From UTCFX2 sp963788145 (lineage in GTDB: Bacteria; Chloroflexota; Anaerolineae; Anaerolineales; UBA4823): a stretch of DNA of 64,000 nucleotides. This document shows, in pieces, positions 34,363 to 43,154 of the stretch (the stretch's first letter is position 1; every line of letters starts with the position of its first letter). The notes beneath the pieces were generated by a model. That model was not told where the DNA came from and searched no databases. It saw only the letters and a program-made list of their open reading frames with translations. The DNA lies in the NCBI GenBank assembly GCA_963788145.1, contig CAWBFQ010000007.1, forward strand, positions 124,001 through 188,000. Reading direction: 5' to 3'. Position numbers and translations under genes: made by a program.

Positions 34363-34581
34363 ATGATGTCAACCTCCCGGCAATGGGAATATTACGTTGA
34401 AACGCTAGGCTCGATCTGGAAAGGGCCGAAAGACGAGAACCTGGCAGCTATACTCAATGAGCTTGGCGAACAGGGTTGGGAAGTATTCTCGCTGGCTCCC
34501 GTCCAAAACAGTGAAAAGATCCGCCTGGCAGCGAAACGTCCATTGGCATCTCCTGTAAAGAAACATACTGGGTGGCCTTGA
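34363..34581 (+). CDS. DUF4177-like small protein
   Basis: A 72-residue protein whose ATG directly follows the SPFH stop. The pattern QWEYYVETLG, LAAILNELGEQGWEVFSLAP and a final K-R-P resembles the DUF4177 family of small soluble proteins with unknown function. It is the last gene of the GntR-SPFH operon, followed by a hairpin. Confidence 0.75.
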   Translation: MMSTSRQWEYYVETLGSIWKGPKDENLAAILNELGEQGWEVFSLAPVQNSEKIRLAAKRPLASPVKKHTGWP

Positions 34582-34623
34582 TCCTATCCAAGGAGATGCA
34601 CGCTGAATACATTCAACAAATAA

Positions 34624-34650
34624 CCTGCCGGGAAAACGGTACCCGGCAGG
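34624..34650 (+). terminator. Hairpin after the GntR-SPFH operon
   Basis: A perfect 9-bp stem CCTGCCGGG/CCCGGCAGG with a nine-base loop. The following sequence TCTTCAATAT is only moderately T-rich. Confidence 0.6.
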
Positions 34651-34688
34651 TCTTCAATATACCGTTATAATTCTGAGAGAGGTATCAA

Positions 34689-35615
34689 ATGGTGACACAA
34701 ATCTTCAAACAAAAGAACTTGATCTGGTTTCTTATAATCACTTTCTCGCTGGCCTGGATTCTTTTCCTGGTTCCTATTCTGACTGGCGCCCCCGGCACTC
34801 CAGCCCGCCAGACATCTACGCTCATACTCTGGTCCATCGCGATGTGGGCCCCAGGTCTTGCTGCCGTGTTGATTACGCGGTTTGTTGATAAAAAGCCTTT
34901 AAGCACGTTAAATCTGCAAAAATTGGGCAATTGGCGCCCCTATGCGTGGGCCTGGTTGCTGCCCTTTTTCTTGACCATCGTCGCCGGTGTTCTTACCTAT
35001 CTTTTCGGAATAGGAAAACTGGACCTTGAGTTCAGTCAGATCCGGCAGGCTATGACTCAGGCAAATGGACCAGAAATTCCTCCAATCCTGATCATTGGTT
35101 TGCAATCCCTGGTAGCTTTAACGATTGGCCCATTATTTAACACCTTGTTTGCGCTGGGCGAAGAGTTAGGCTGGCGTGGGTATCTGCTCGTTAAACTGCT
35201 TCCCCTGGGTCAATGGCGGGCGATTCTGATCAGCGGAGCCATCTGGGGGATATGGCACATGCCGGTTATTTTGCAAGGGCACAACTACCCGCAAGCTCCC
35301 GTCGCAGGTGTATTCTTGATGATTGGGTTCTGTGTATTGTTTGGAACGATCCTGAGTTGGGTCTATTTGCGCACTGGCAGCCCCTGGGCTCCCGCTCTGG
35401 GACATGGAAGCCTGAACGCAGTTGCCGGGTTGCCATTGTTATTCATGCCCACTGTGAATATGGCTTTCGGCGGGACTCTAACCAGCCTGGTCGGTTGGAT
35501 CCCGATGATCGCATTTATTGGCTGGCTGATCTGGCGCGGCAGGTTGCCCGTAAAGGGGCAGGAGCAAGCAGCAGACCCATCTCAAACAGAATCTGTGATC
35601 AATCTTGAAATTTGA
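34689..35615 (+). CDS. CPBP-family intramembrane metalloprotease
   Basis: A 308-residue protein with about eight helices. The CPBP/Abi motifs are present: GEELGWRGYL (Glu-Glu-x3-Arg), GIWHMPV with the second conserved His, and a later H-G-S-L-N. Bacterial members cleave membrane substrates or act in bacteriocin immunity. GAGAGG precedes the start. It is a single gene followed directly by a parS-like site. Confidence 0.9.
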   Translation: MVTQIFKQKNLIWFLIITFSLAWILFLVPILTGAPGTPARQTSTLILWSIAMWAPGLAAVLITRFVDKKPLSTLNLQKLGNWRPYAWAWLLPFFLTIVAGVLTYLFGIGKLDLEFSQIRQAMTQANGPEIPPILIIGLQSLVALTIGPLFNTLFALGEELGWRGYLLVKLLPLGQWRAILISGAIWGIWHMPVILQGHNYPQAPVAGVFLMIGFCVLFGTILSWVYLRTGSPWAPALGHGSLNAVAGLPLLFMPTVNMAFGGTLTSLVGWIPMIAFIGWLIWRGRLPVKGQEQAADPSQTESVINLEI

Positions 35616-35623
35616 AACTCTAC

Positions 35624-35639
35624 TGTTTCACGTGAAACA
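35624..35639. promoter_or_regulatory. parS site (ParB-binding palindrome), perfect copy
   Basis: TGTTTCACGTGAAACA is a perfect 16-bp palindrome matching the widely conserved bacterial parS sequence, where ParB/Spo0J loads to organise and segregate the origin region. It lies in a short intergenic gap, which fits a structural site. Confidence 0.82.
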
Positions 35640-35642
35640 ATA

Positions 35643-35666
35643 AAGGCGCCTGACAACAGGCGCCTT
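35643..35666. terminator. Terminator between the two parS-like sites
   Basis: A perfect 10-bp stem AAGGCGCCTG/CAGGCGCCTT with loop ACAA is followed on the plus strand by CTTCTTATT. It serves the CPBP gene and possibly the convergent nucleotidyltransferase gene. Confidence 0.75.
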
Positions 35667-35681
35667 CTTCTTATTGAAAGA

Positions 35682-35697
35682 CGTTTCACGTGAAACA
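35682..35697. promoter_or_regulatory. Second parS-like site
   Basis: CGTTTCACGTGAAACA matches the parS palindrome at 15 of 16 positions. It is 58 bp from the first copy, start to start, and five bases beyond the stop codon of the nucleotidyltransferase gene. Confidence 0.75.
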
Positions 35698-35702
35698 GAT
35701 GC

Positions 35703-36716
35703 TCAAACTGACTCCCAGGCGCCGTTGGCTCGCGCCCAGGTTTCCAACGATTCTTCAACCAGGTCTAGATATGCATCCAGGGCTTTGATTTTCTCCAACA
35801 ACCCCTGATTCGATAACCCAAGCAGCTCAACGGTTTGTTTCCAATCAGATAGTTTTGCTGAATTCTCGGGTAAATAAGCAACAATGTCCGTCCATGTATT
35901 AATCAATGGCCAAAGAACATTTAACGGACGCTCACTCGCAATCAAATCCTGGAATGCAAAGAGAAAATAATTCAATCGAGCCGGATGAAAGCGAATCAGA
36001 TCATCCCTTTTTGGTAGTGATAGGTAGGCGCTCTTCCATTGGATTATCCATTCATTAAGTAGGGTTTGATCCAGGTTCGGCGTACCCAGAAGCCCCAGTA
36101 AGCCGTGATAAAGCCCGCTTCGACCAACAGCCTCTGCCCTTGGCATGAATTCCAATAAGAGACGTCTCTCGGCTAATGGATGTCCACTCAAGCTGGCAAT
36201 AGCATTCGCTGCCTTACATATCGCATCCAGGTATGTTTGCGTATTGCGTACATCCTGGTCCGCGGGTTGTGCTTGCAGTTGAAACCAGTTTTCGCGCGCT
36301 TGATCCGCCTGAGAGCGCGCCCGTTCATAGATATGATCCGGACGATCATATTGTCCGCGTACGCTGGCTTGGATAAAATCCAGAAAGTGTTGAGGGTCGT
36401 AAATCACCTTGCACGCGTTGAGCGCCGGGCCAATCCATGGGTCCACACGCAACCGTCGCGTATTTCGGTAAATTCGCTGGTTGTGATGGGCGATATCCAA
36501 ATGGATATTGTCGGTCAAGCGAACGATCTCTCGGGTGGCTTCTGACGAATCGTTGTGGATTATGAATAGGTCTACATCCCCGGCGCCGCCAATGAGATAA
36601 TCTTGATCCAGGAATGATCCACACAGGTAAACCGCTAAAAGATCGCGGCCTGAATGTACGCGCCGATCAATCGTCTCATGAATGAATTTCAGGATAAATT
36701 CTGGGGTAATCCGCAT
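35703..36716 (-). CDS. Nucleotidyltransferase-domain protein
   Basis: A 337-residue protein. The N-terminal domain has the polymerase-beta-type signature: LCGSFLDQDYLIGGAGDVDL combines G-S with a D-x-D pair, and a third acidic residue is likely in HLDIAHH. The remaining two thirds are helical. The substrate is unknown; relatives modify nucleotides, antibiotics or RNA. It is probably co-transcribed with the deoxynucleoside kinase 56 bp upstream. Confidence 0.78.
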   Translation of the reverse strand: MRITPEFILKFIHETIDRRVHSGRDLLAVYLCGSFLDQDYLIGGAGDVDLFIIHNDSSEATREIVRLTDNIHLDIAHHNQRIYRNTRRLRVDPWIGPALNACKVIYDPQHFLDFIQASVRGQYDRPDHIYERARSQADQARENWFQLQAQPADQDVRNTQTYLDAICKAANAIASLSGHPLAERRLLLEFMPRAEAVGRSGLYHGLLGLLGTPNLDQTLLNEWIIQWKSAYLSLPKRDDLIRFHPARLNYFLFAFQDLIASERPLNVLWPLINTWTDIVAYLPENSAKLSDWKQTVELLGLSNQGLLEKIKALDAYLDLVEESLETWARANGAWESV

Positions 36717-36772
36717 CTCTTTTTCCCTGGCGATCTGGTCAGCCCATCATCCTTTCCGTTCCAATCCGTAGA

Positions 36773-37420
36773 TCACCCATCAAGATGAAACGGTAACTCC
36801 GTCTGAAAGGGCGTCATCTTTAAGGTTTGCCGAATCCGGTTTTCAACCAAAGCCAGATCTTCAGAAACATGAACATAATCTAACTGGTTGGTATCGATCA
36901 CTAACACCGGCGAACGACGGGATTCGTGGTCTGAAAAGAAACCATCATAAGCCTGACCCAAATCTTGTATATACGAGCGATCCATGTTCCGCTCATAAGG
37001 ACGATCTCGGAAAGCGATGCGCTGCATAAGTACATCCGTATCAGCTCGTAAGTACACGATCAAGTCAGGGGGGACGATCTTTTCTGCCAAAGCTTCGTGA
37101 ACCCGGTAATACATATCCAGTTCATCGCCGCTCAAATTGATTTGAGCAAACAAAGCATCTTTCTCAAATGTGTAATCAGCCACCAGATGGTCGTGCTGCA
37201 GCAGCAAATCAGAAACCGTCCGGCGCTGTTGATGATAACAACTCAACAAGAAGAAAATCTGAGTTTGAAAAGCAAATCTGGCCCGATCGGCATAAAAATC
37301 AGACAAGAATGGATTCTGTTCAAACACTTCTAATAGAAGCCCAGATTGAAACGCCGGCTGCAATAAGCGCGCCAGAGTGGTTTTACCTACACCGATCACT
37401 CCCTCAATAGCAATGTACAT
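36773..37420 (-). CDS. Deoxynucleoside kinase (dGK/dCK family)
   Basis: A 215-residue salvage enzyme that phosphorylates deoxynucleosides. The P-loop GVIGVGKTTLA is at the N-terminus. The family motifs YTFEKDALFA and the LID Arg residues in RDRPYERNMD are present, and a mid-protein D-L-I-V-Y-L-R precedes the LID. The ATG at 37420 puts the P-loop at residue 7, as usual. Specificity (dG, dA or dC) cannot be assigned from sequence alone. Confidence 0.88.
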   Translation of the reverse strand: MYIAIEGVIGVGKTTLARLLQPAFQSGLLLEVFEQNPFLSDFYADRARFAFQTQIFFLLSCYHQQRRTVSDLLLQHDHLVADYTFEKDALFAQINLSGDELDMYYRVHEALAEKIVPPDLIVYLRADTDVLMQRIAFRDRPYERNMDRSYIQDLGQAYDGFFSDHESRRSPVLVIDTNQLDYVHVSEDLALVENRIRQTLKMTPFQTELPFHLDG

Positions 37421-37562
37421 ATCTTTGTTCCACAATATATTTGGCTATTTATTTATTTTATCCTATTATTATTGCTTATTTTTTCCCTGTTTTCTTTTCT
37501 CTCCCCCAAGGATACCAGCGTTTGCATCATATTGCAACGATCATCGAAAAGTAATCTATCAC

Positions 37563-37590
37563 TTGACAAATAGATAACTACCGCTAAACT
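37563..37590 (+). promoter_or_regulatory. Probable ssb promoter
   Basis: TTGACA (37563-37568), 16 bp and TAAACT (37585-37590), about 50 bp upstream of the ssb start in an AT-rich gap. Confidence 0.5.
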
Positions 37591-37642
37591 AATCATAGAC
37601 AATTCTCTTATAGTAGAAATATTCGTTAGGCAGGAGGAAAAT

Positions 37643-38029
37643 ATGCCAGCGCTCAACCGGGTACAGTTGATCGGAAACCTTGGAAAAGATCCAGAGACTC
37701 GCTACACTCCAAAAGGCAGTAAAAACTGTCATTTCAGCGTCGCAGTAAATCGGCGCTGGACCAACGCCGAAGGAGATGCAAAAGAGGCGACAGACTGGTT
37801 CAATATTGAAGCTTGGGGGCGATTAGGCGAAATTTGTCAAGAATACCTCACCAAAGGCAGCCTGGTATTCATCGAAGGCCGGCTGCAAACCGACCAGTAC
37901 GAAAAAGACGGTGAGAAACGCTACATCACCAAAGTGATTGCATCTCAAATGCAGATGCTGGATCGAAAATCTGGCGAACATGAGCCGCCGGTCGCTCCAC
38001 CCACAGAAAATGAGGAATTTCCTTTCTAG
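37643..38029 (+). CDS. ssb: Single-stranded DNA-binding protein Ssb
   Basis: A 128-residue protein with one OB fold (about 1-110: LNRVQLIGNLGKDPETRYTP, FSVAVNRRW, DWFNIEAWGRLGEI, LVFIEGRLQT). It has a short Pro/Glu tail ending E-E-F-P-F, the acidic-aromatic tip that recruits partner proteins. AGGAGG precedes the ATG. It coats single-stranded DNA in replication and repair. It is smaller than Escherichia coli Ssb because the linker is short. Confidence 0.96.
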   Translation: MPALNRVQLIGNLGKDPETRYTPKGSKNCHFSVAVNRRWTNAEGDAKEATDWFNIEAWGRLGEICQEYLTKGSLVFIEGRLQTDQYEKDGEKRYITKVIASQMQMLDRKSGEHEPPVAPPTENEEFPF

Positions 38030-38047
38030 AGAGAGACTCAACGAGCT

Positions 38048-38729
38048 TCAGATTCTTTGCATGGCTTGAAGCAGAGCCCGAATCGCTATCACTCCTGAAC
38101 GAAGGCGGTGAGGGACTTTGCTCAACGGACTGGCTGAAGCGGCTGCATCGGCCAGCGCATCGATTCGCTCTGTATTCCGCTGTTTAGCCTGCAAATAAGC
38201 CATCCCAAATTCGAACATTGCCCCGATATCGAGCGGGGTTTCTGAACCCGGTTTCCCCTCTTCTATCAGATTCCACCCTGCCAATCCAGCAAGCAACGCC
38301 TTCAAAACTTCACCGGAACGAGATGCTGAAATCATCTGTTGGCTTTCAACTGTCTGCTCTTCCGTTTTAGAAATTCCCCGCACCGAAGCGATCAATTCAT
38401 CAAGCGTCACTTCCCGCCGACCCATCTGTCCACCCATCTGCCGTAGCCCGCTCGCATAAACCCGGGCTGTGCCATTATGGGTCAATCCTTCTCAGCGCGC
38501 TGGCGGTAAATAGCATTGCCTCCGCCAGATCTTCATCTTGCTTCTCTTGCGCGGACTGTGTGGCAATTTGGAATACCTCGACCATATGGTCGCCGTGATT
38601 TCCATTAATCTTATCCGCCTGGTTCAGTTCCAGGCGATTCTGTAACAGGGTGATACGGACCGCTTCGAAAAGCGGAGCCAGCTTGCTTTTTGTAAACTGG
38701 CTCTCTGAAGAGCTTTCTATCCGGTTCAT
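38048..38729 (-). CDS. DAK2/DhaL-like domain protein (frameshifted)
   Basis: The first part (from 38729) contains LNQADKINGNHGDHMVEVF, like the nucleotide/phosphate site of DhaL/DAK2 proteins. The second part (to 38048) continues with NGTARVYASGLRQ in another frame. Removing one base near 38477, which creates the TAA in CCATAATGG, joins them into about 226 residues. The total length is 1 modulo 3. Alternatively these are two overlapping genes, but the conserved order favours one. It overlaps pepF by four bases. The kinase activity usual for DhaL is not assured. Confidence 0.6.
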
Positions 38730-40498
38730 AAAGGCGAAAGAGTTTCGAGTTGCTCGATCAAGTTGGAGATCACATCGAATCCGCCCTGCCAGAACTCCGC
38801 TTGATAAATGTCAATCCCGGCATCCGTCAGGATATTTAGCGGAGATTCAGAGCCGCCTGCGGAAAGGATCCTCAGGTAGCGCGGCTTGAACGATTCTCCC
38901 TCTGCCTTGTATTGCCGATAAAGCGCCAGCACCAGCAATTGACCGAACGTATAAGCATACACATAAAAGGGCACCTGATAAAAATGTGGAATGGAGACCC
39001 ATTCCCAGCGGAACTCGTCAGCGATGTTCACTGCATCGCCAAACTGAGTTTCAAGATTTTTCAGATAAGCATCCGCCAGATCGTCCACCGAGGCGCCCTG
39101 CTGGATCATTTCATGCGCCTGACGCTCAAACAAGGCGAAGAATGCCTGGCGCATGATTGTCGCGTAGGAATCATCCACCTGACGGAAAAGCATATCCCGC
39201 CGGACGGCATCGTCCGTCTCTTGCTGCAGCAATTGATCCACCAACATCATCTCGCCAAATGTGGATGCGGTTTCCGCCAGCGGCAGCGAGGAGTGTTGCG
39301 TGAAAATGCTGTGATGTTCAGCCAACATCGAATGAATCGCATGCCCCAATTCGTGCGCCAGCGTAGACACATCCTCTGCCCGGCTCTGGAAGTTCACCAA
39401 CACCCAGGGAGTTAAATCCGGGCTAACCGTTGAACAAAACGCTCCTCCCCGCTTCCCCTTTCTTACTTCGCTGTCTAGATGATGATCGTCAAACACTCGC
39501 TGGGCCAGCTTTTCGAGCTGAGGATCAAATCGCCGAAAGGAATCCAACACCATCTCCGCTCCAACCCCAAAATCATAGCTCTTTCCAGATTTTGCCACCG
39601 GAGCGTAAATATCGTACCTGCTTAAGCGATCCATCCCGATTATGCGCGCCTTCAGGCGGAAGAATCGCTGGAATAAAACCGCATTGCGCTGACAGACATC
39701 CAACAATGTCTCTACTACCACATCCGGGATATCATTAACCAGGTTTCGGGCAGCAATAGGGGCTGTGAAGTGACGCAAATCTACTTGTTCGTTCTTCCAA
39801 TCACGCACCAGGGTCTGATAAATCTGGCCCAGAACTGGCCCATCATTTCCATATACCCGGTAAAGCTCACGATATGCCGCTTCACGTAAATTGGGATCAT
39901 GTCCGCGCGCATACATCATCACTTCGCCGCGAGTTAACTGCTTTTCTTCGCCATCAATGGTCAAATGAAATTCATAACGATTGGTGATTGCATCATACAG
40001 GGTATGCAATGCGCTTGCGCCGGTGGTATTTTTGATATTGACGATTTTCTCTTCGGCTTCGCTGAGAGTATGCGGTTTGAAAAGACGCATCTGATCCAAC
40101 CAGTAGCGATAGTCTCCCGAGCCTGCTAAAAGCCGTTGAGCTGGCTCGTCGTCCAAATCTTTCCACCACAGGCTAAAAAACAGGGTTCGGTTTTCAATGC
40201 CGGCGAAAAGCTGTTGAATCTGGCTTAAAAAGGCCTGGTGACCCTGATCCTGGGTATCGGCGGAAAAATTCAACTGGGCGAAATCATAGATACGGGATGC
40301 CAGCTTCGTAAGAGATTCGATTTCACCAATAATCTGAAGAAAATCGGCGAGAGGTATATCCACTGAAAGTTGTTCTTTACGCTTCTCAAATTGACTTGTC
40401 AGATCATCTAGCCTGGCAAGAGCGTCTTTCATTTCGGCGCTATCGCTTGAGGTAAACAGGTCCTCTAAACTCCAGCGTGATTGGGTGTAAGTTTGCAT
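38726..40498 (-). CDS. pepF: Oligoendopeptidase F (M3 family)
   Basis: A 590-residue zinc peptidase that degrades short peptides in the cytoplasm. The zinc motif HELGHAIHSML lies near residue 383, with the third ligand in ETASTFGEMM. The N-terminal region is the helical PepF domain. The start at 40498 (M-Q-T-Y-T-Q) follows AAAGGG; a TTG two codons earlier is possible. It lies downstream of ychF on the same strand, 23 bp apart. Confidence 0.93.
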   Translation of the reverse strand: MQTYTQSRWSLEDLFTSSDSAEMKDALARLDDLTSQFEKRKEQLSVDIPLADFLQIIGEIESLTKLASRIYDFAQLNFSADTQDQGHQAFLSQIQQLFAGIENRTLFFSLWWKDLDDEPAQRLLAGSGDYRYWLDQMRLFKPHTLSEAEEKIVNIKNTTGASALHTLYDAITNRYEFHLTIDGEEKQLTRGEVMMYARGHDPNLREAAYRELYRVYGNDGPVLGQIYQTLVRDWKNEQVDLRHFTAPIAARNLVNDIPDVVVETLLDVCQRNAVLFQRFFRLKARIIGMDRLSRYDIYAPVAKSGKSYDFGVGAEMVLDSFRRFDPQLEKLAQRVFDDHHLDSEVRKGKRGGAFCSTVSPDLTPWVLVNFQSRAEDVSTLAHELGHAIHSMLAEHHSIFTQHSSLPLAETASTFGEMMLVDQLLQQETDDAVRRDMLFRQVDDSYATIMRQAFFALFERQAHEMIQQGASVDDLADAYLKNLETQFGDAVNIADEFRWEWVSIPHFYQVPFYVYAYTFGQLLVLALYRQYKAEGESFKPRYLRILSAGGSESPLNILTDAGIDIYQAEFWQGGFDVISNLIEQLETLSPL

Positions 40499-40521
40499 GA
40501 TCAATTTCCCTTTCGATCCAG

Positions 40522-41604
40522 TTATAAATTAAACCGCACGTGCATAATTTCACCATCGTGGAGGATATAATCTTTCCCTTCCAGCCGCAGCTTTCCATGC
40601 GAGCGCGCCTCTGACAGCCCCCCCAGCGAGATCAATGTAGCGTATTCCACAATCTCAGCCCGGATGAAGCCCTTTTGAAGATCGGTATGGATTTCTCCGG
40701 CAGCCTCCCATGCAGAAGCTCCTCGTCGTACAGTCCAGGCGCGTACCTCGTCTTCGCCAACGGTAAAGAACGACTGCAATCCAAGCAAGTCATAGGATTT
40801 ATGAATCACCCGCTCCAAACCAAGCTCCTCAACTCCATATTCCGCCATAAAGATTTCCGCTTCTTCTGGAGAAAGCTGGACTAGGTCCATCTCCAGGCGT
40901 CCCTGGAGCGGCAACAAGGCGCTATGTTGGTGAGGATAATTTAGATCAGGTGCAGTTTGCCCGTCCGCCAAATTGAGCAATACCAATATCGGTTTAAGCG
41001 TGAGCAGGCCAAAACCAGAAAGCATCTTTTCCTCTTCCGGCTCAATCTTCTGGTCACGCAATGGAATATCATTTGATAGCGTTTCTCTCAACCGCCCGAA
41101 CAGGATCATCTCGCGCTCAACCAGCGCTTTATCACGACCGCCGCCCTTCTTCTTCTCGTCGGCCAATCGCTCCAGCTTGCGCTCGACGGAGATCAGGTCA
41201 TTCAACAAGAGCTCCGAATCCATCGAAGCAATATCACGCCCAGGATCGATGCTCCCGGAGGGATGGGGGACATTGCTGTTCTCAAAGCAGCGCACAACTT
41301 GGACAAAACCGTCCATCTGGCTGAGTTGGTTAAGTAACTGCCCAGAGATGCCCCCCTTAGCGCTCTCCTGGCCAATCTTGCCTTCAAGCCCAGCAATATC
41401 CGCGTAAGTAACCTTTGCATAGGTCGCCTTTTGGGGATGAAACATCTCCGCTAGAGCGGGGATGCGCGGGTCAGGCACATCCACCACAGCCGTACGGACC
41501 TCAATTCGCCCGCCGCTCATTGTAATGGGTTGGTTGCCGCGCGTTAGGGCGTTGAATATGGTAGTCTTACCGGATTGCGGTAAGCCAATAATACCTAATC
41601 TCAT
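40522..41604 (-). CDS. ychF: Redox-regulated ATPase/GTPase YchF
   Basis: A 360-residue Obg-like P-loop protein (OLA1 family). The G1 motif is GLPQSGKTT (7-15), and the G3-like segment YADIAGLEGK and the C-terminal TGS-like domain ending in G-K-D-Y-I-L-H-D-G-E-I-M are present. G4 shows NLAD (usually N-x-x-E in this family), consistent with ATP use. It binds ribosomes and is involved in translation or stress control. Length is normal. Confidence 0.94.
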   Translation of the reverse strand: MRLGIIGLPQSGKTTIFNALTRGNQPITMSGGRIEVRTAVVDVPDPRIPALAEMFHPQKATYAKVTYADIAGLEGKIGQESAKGGISGQLLNQLSQMDGFVQVVRCFENSNVPHPSGSIDPGRDIASMDSELLLNDLISVERKLERLADEKKKGGGRDKALVEREMILFGRLRETLSNDIPLRDQKIEPEEEKMLSGFGLLTLKPILVLLNLADGQTAPDLNYPHQHSALLPLQGRLEMDLVQLSPEEAEIFMAEYGVEELGLERVIHKSYDLLGLQSFFTVGEDEVRAWTVRRGASAWEAAGEIHTDLQKGFIRAEIVEYATLISLGGLSEARSHGKLRLEGKDYILHDGEIMHVRFNL

Positions 41605-41675
41605 GAGGGTGAAATAACTCCTGTTCTTAATGAAAATCAGACAAATTATTATAACCGATTCGCTTTCTTGTTGCC

Positions 41676-41704
41676 TTGACCTATCTCCAAGACTTCGATA
41701 TACT
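41676..41704 (+). promoter_or_regulatory. Promoter of tRNA-Leu (and probably glgC)
   Basis: TTGACC (41676-41681), 17 bp and TATACT (41699-41704), ending 15 bp before the tRNA-Leu 5' end. No separate promoter is visible for glgC. Confidence 0.65.
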
Positions 41705-41719
41705 ATGGCTTACAGATTG

Positions 41720-41801
41720 GCCGGAGTGGCGGAACTGGCAGACGCGCACGACTCAAAATCGTGTTCCCTCGGGAGTGTGGGTTCGATTCCCACCTTCGGC
41801 A
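41720..41801 (+). tRNA. tRNA-Leu (anticodon CAA)
   Basis: The acceptor arms GCCGGAG/CTTCGGC pair with one G-U. The anticodon arm CACGA-CTCAAAA-TCGTG gives CAA. A long variable arm (about TTCCCTCGGGAGT) and T-loop TTCGATT identify a class II tRNA. CCA is not encoded. Confidence 0.95.
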
Positions 41802-41814
41802 CAATTACGTGAAT

Positions 41815-43080
41815 ATGCCAACACTAGATAACGTTCTGGCTGTCATTCTTGGAGGCGGAGTCGGAAAAAGGCTCTATCCTCTCACCAAACAGCGGTCGAA
41901 GCCAGCTGTTCCAATGGCTGGTAAATACCGTCTGATTGATATCCCCATCAGCAATTGCATCAATTCTGGCATCTATCGAATTGAAGTTCTCACTCAATTC
42001 AATTCGGTGTCGCTACACCGCCATATCACCCAGACCTATCATTTTGACACATTTCATGCCGGCTGGGTCGAAATCCTGGCAGCCGAACAAACCCCCACCA
42101 GCAAAGAATGGTATATGGGTACGGCAGATGCCGTGCGTAAACAACTATTCGAGATTCGCGCGACAAAGGCTGATTATGTCCTGATCCTGGCAGGAGATCA
42201 CCTGTACAGGATGGACTATGCACCTATGGCCCAATTCCATTGGGACTATGATGCTGATATCACCGTCGCTGTCCAGCCCGTCATGGCGAAAGATGCCCAT
42301 CGATTTGGGCTGTTGAAGAGGGACGCAGAGCAGCGCATCCGCGCTTTTGTCGAAAAGCCGCGCGACCCCGATGTGCTGGCCCAGTTCGTCAGTCGGGGCG
42401 AACCTGATCGCCCGTTTTTGGGCTCTATGGGGATTTATCTCTTCAAGACTGATGTGCTAATAGAGCTGCTCGAAAATAGCACCTTTGACGACTTTGGTGG
42501 GCAGATCATCCCCCAGGCCTTGAGCACAAAAAAGGTATTTGGTTTCGACTTTGATGGTTATTGGGAAGATATCGGGACAATCCGGTCCTTCTTTGAGACC
42601 AACTTAATGCTCGCCCGCCCGGATAGCCCCTTCAAGATTTATTACCCTGACCGCCCCATCTACACCCATGCCCGTTTTCTTCCTGGCTCGGTAGTTGCTG
42701 GAGCAACCCTGACCAATGTGCTCCTGGCTGAGGGGTGCCAGATTCACCAGGCTACTCTCGATGAGTGCGTGGTTGGATTACGCAGCCAGATTTCAAATGG
42801 GGTAGTCATGAAACGGACGATCATGATGGGCGCCGATTATTATGACCCGCCAGATCCTGTCGCGTCTGGTAAGATAGCCCTAGGGATTGGCCCAAACTGC
42901 AAGATCGAAGGCGCTATCCTGGATAAGAACGCACGCATTGGTGAAGGCGTGGAAATAAAACCTTTCCTTGCGGGTACAGAGATTGATGAAAAGAACTGGT
43001 ATGTTCGGGATGGAATTGTTGTTATCCCGAAGAGCACCACTCTATTCCCCGGCACATATATTGGGCCCGACGAAGCATAA
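41815..43080 (+). CDS. glgC: Glucose-1-phosphate adenylyltransferase GlgC
   Basis: A 421-residue enzyme making ADP-glucose for glycogen synthesis. The N-terminal nucleotidyltransferase domain has LGGGVGKRLYPLT, SKPAVP, LAGDHLYRMDY and VEKP. The C-terminus is a left-handed beta helix. The ATG at 41815 lies only 13 bases after the tRNA-Leu 3' end, and no Shine-Dalgarno is visible. The gene is therefore probably expressed from the tRNA transcript and may be read as a near-leaderless message after tRNA 3' processing. A strong bidirectional terminator follows. Confidence 0.95.
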   Translation: MPTLDNVLAVILGGGVGKRLYPLTKQRSKPAVPMAGKYRLIDIPISNCINSGIYRIEVLTQFNSVSLHRHITQTYHFDTFHAGWVEILAAEQTPTSKEWYMGTADAVRKQLFEIRATKADYVLILAGDHLYRMDYAPMAQFHWDYDADITVAVQPVMAKDAHRFGLLKRDAEQRIRAFVEKPRDPDVLAQFVSRGEPDRPFLGSMGIYLFKTDVLIELLENSTFDDFGGQIIPQALSTKKVFGFDFDGYWEDIGTIRSFFETNLMLARPDSPFKIYYPDRPIYTHARFLPGSVVAGATLTNVLLAEGCQIHQATLDECVVGLRSQISNGVVMKRTIMMGADYYDPPDPVASGKIALGIGPNCKIEGAILDKNARIGEGVEIKPFLAGTEIDEKNWYVRDGIVVIPKSTTLFPGTYIGPDEA

Positions 43081-43101
43081 TAACTGCTCTATTAAGAATT
43101 T

Positions 43102-43146
43102 AGAGAGAAAAAACGGACGAAGAATTTTCGTCCGTTTTTTCTCTCT
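43102..43146. terminator. Bidirectional terminator between glgC and the OsmC gene
   Basis: A perfect 19-bp stem (arms 43102-43120 and 43128-43146) contains A- and T-runs flanking a GC core ACGGACGA, so it can terminate both convergent transcripts. Confidence 0.9.
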
Positions 43147-43154
43147 CTAGAAAA

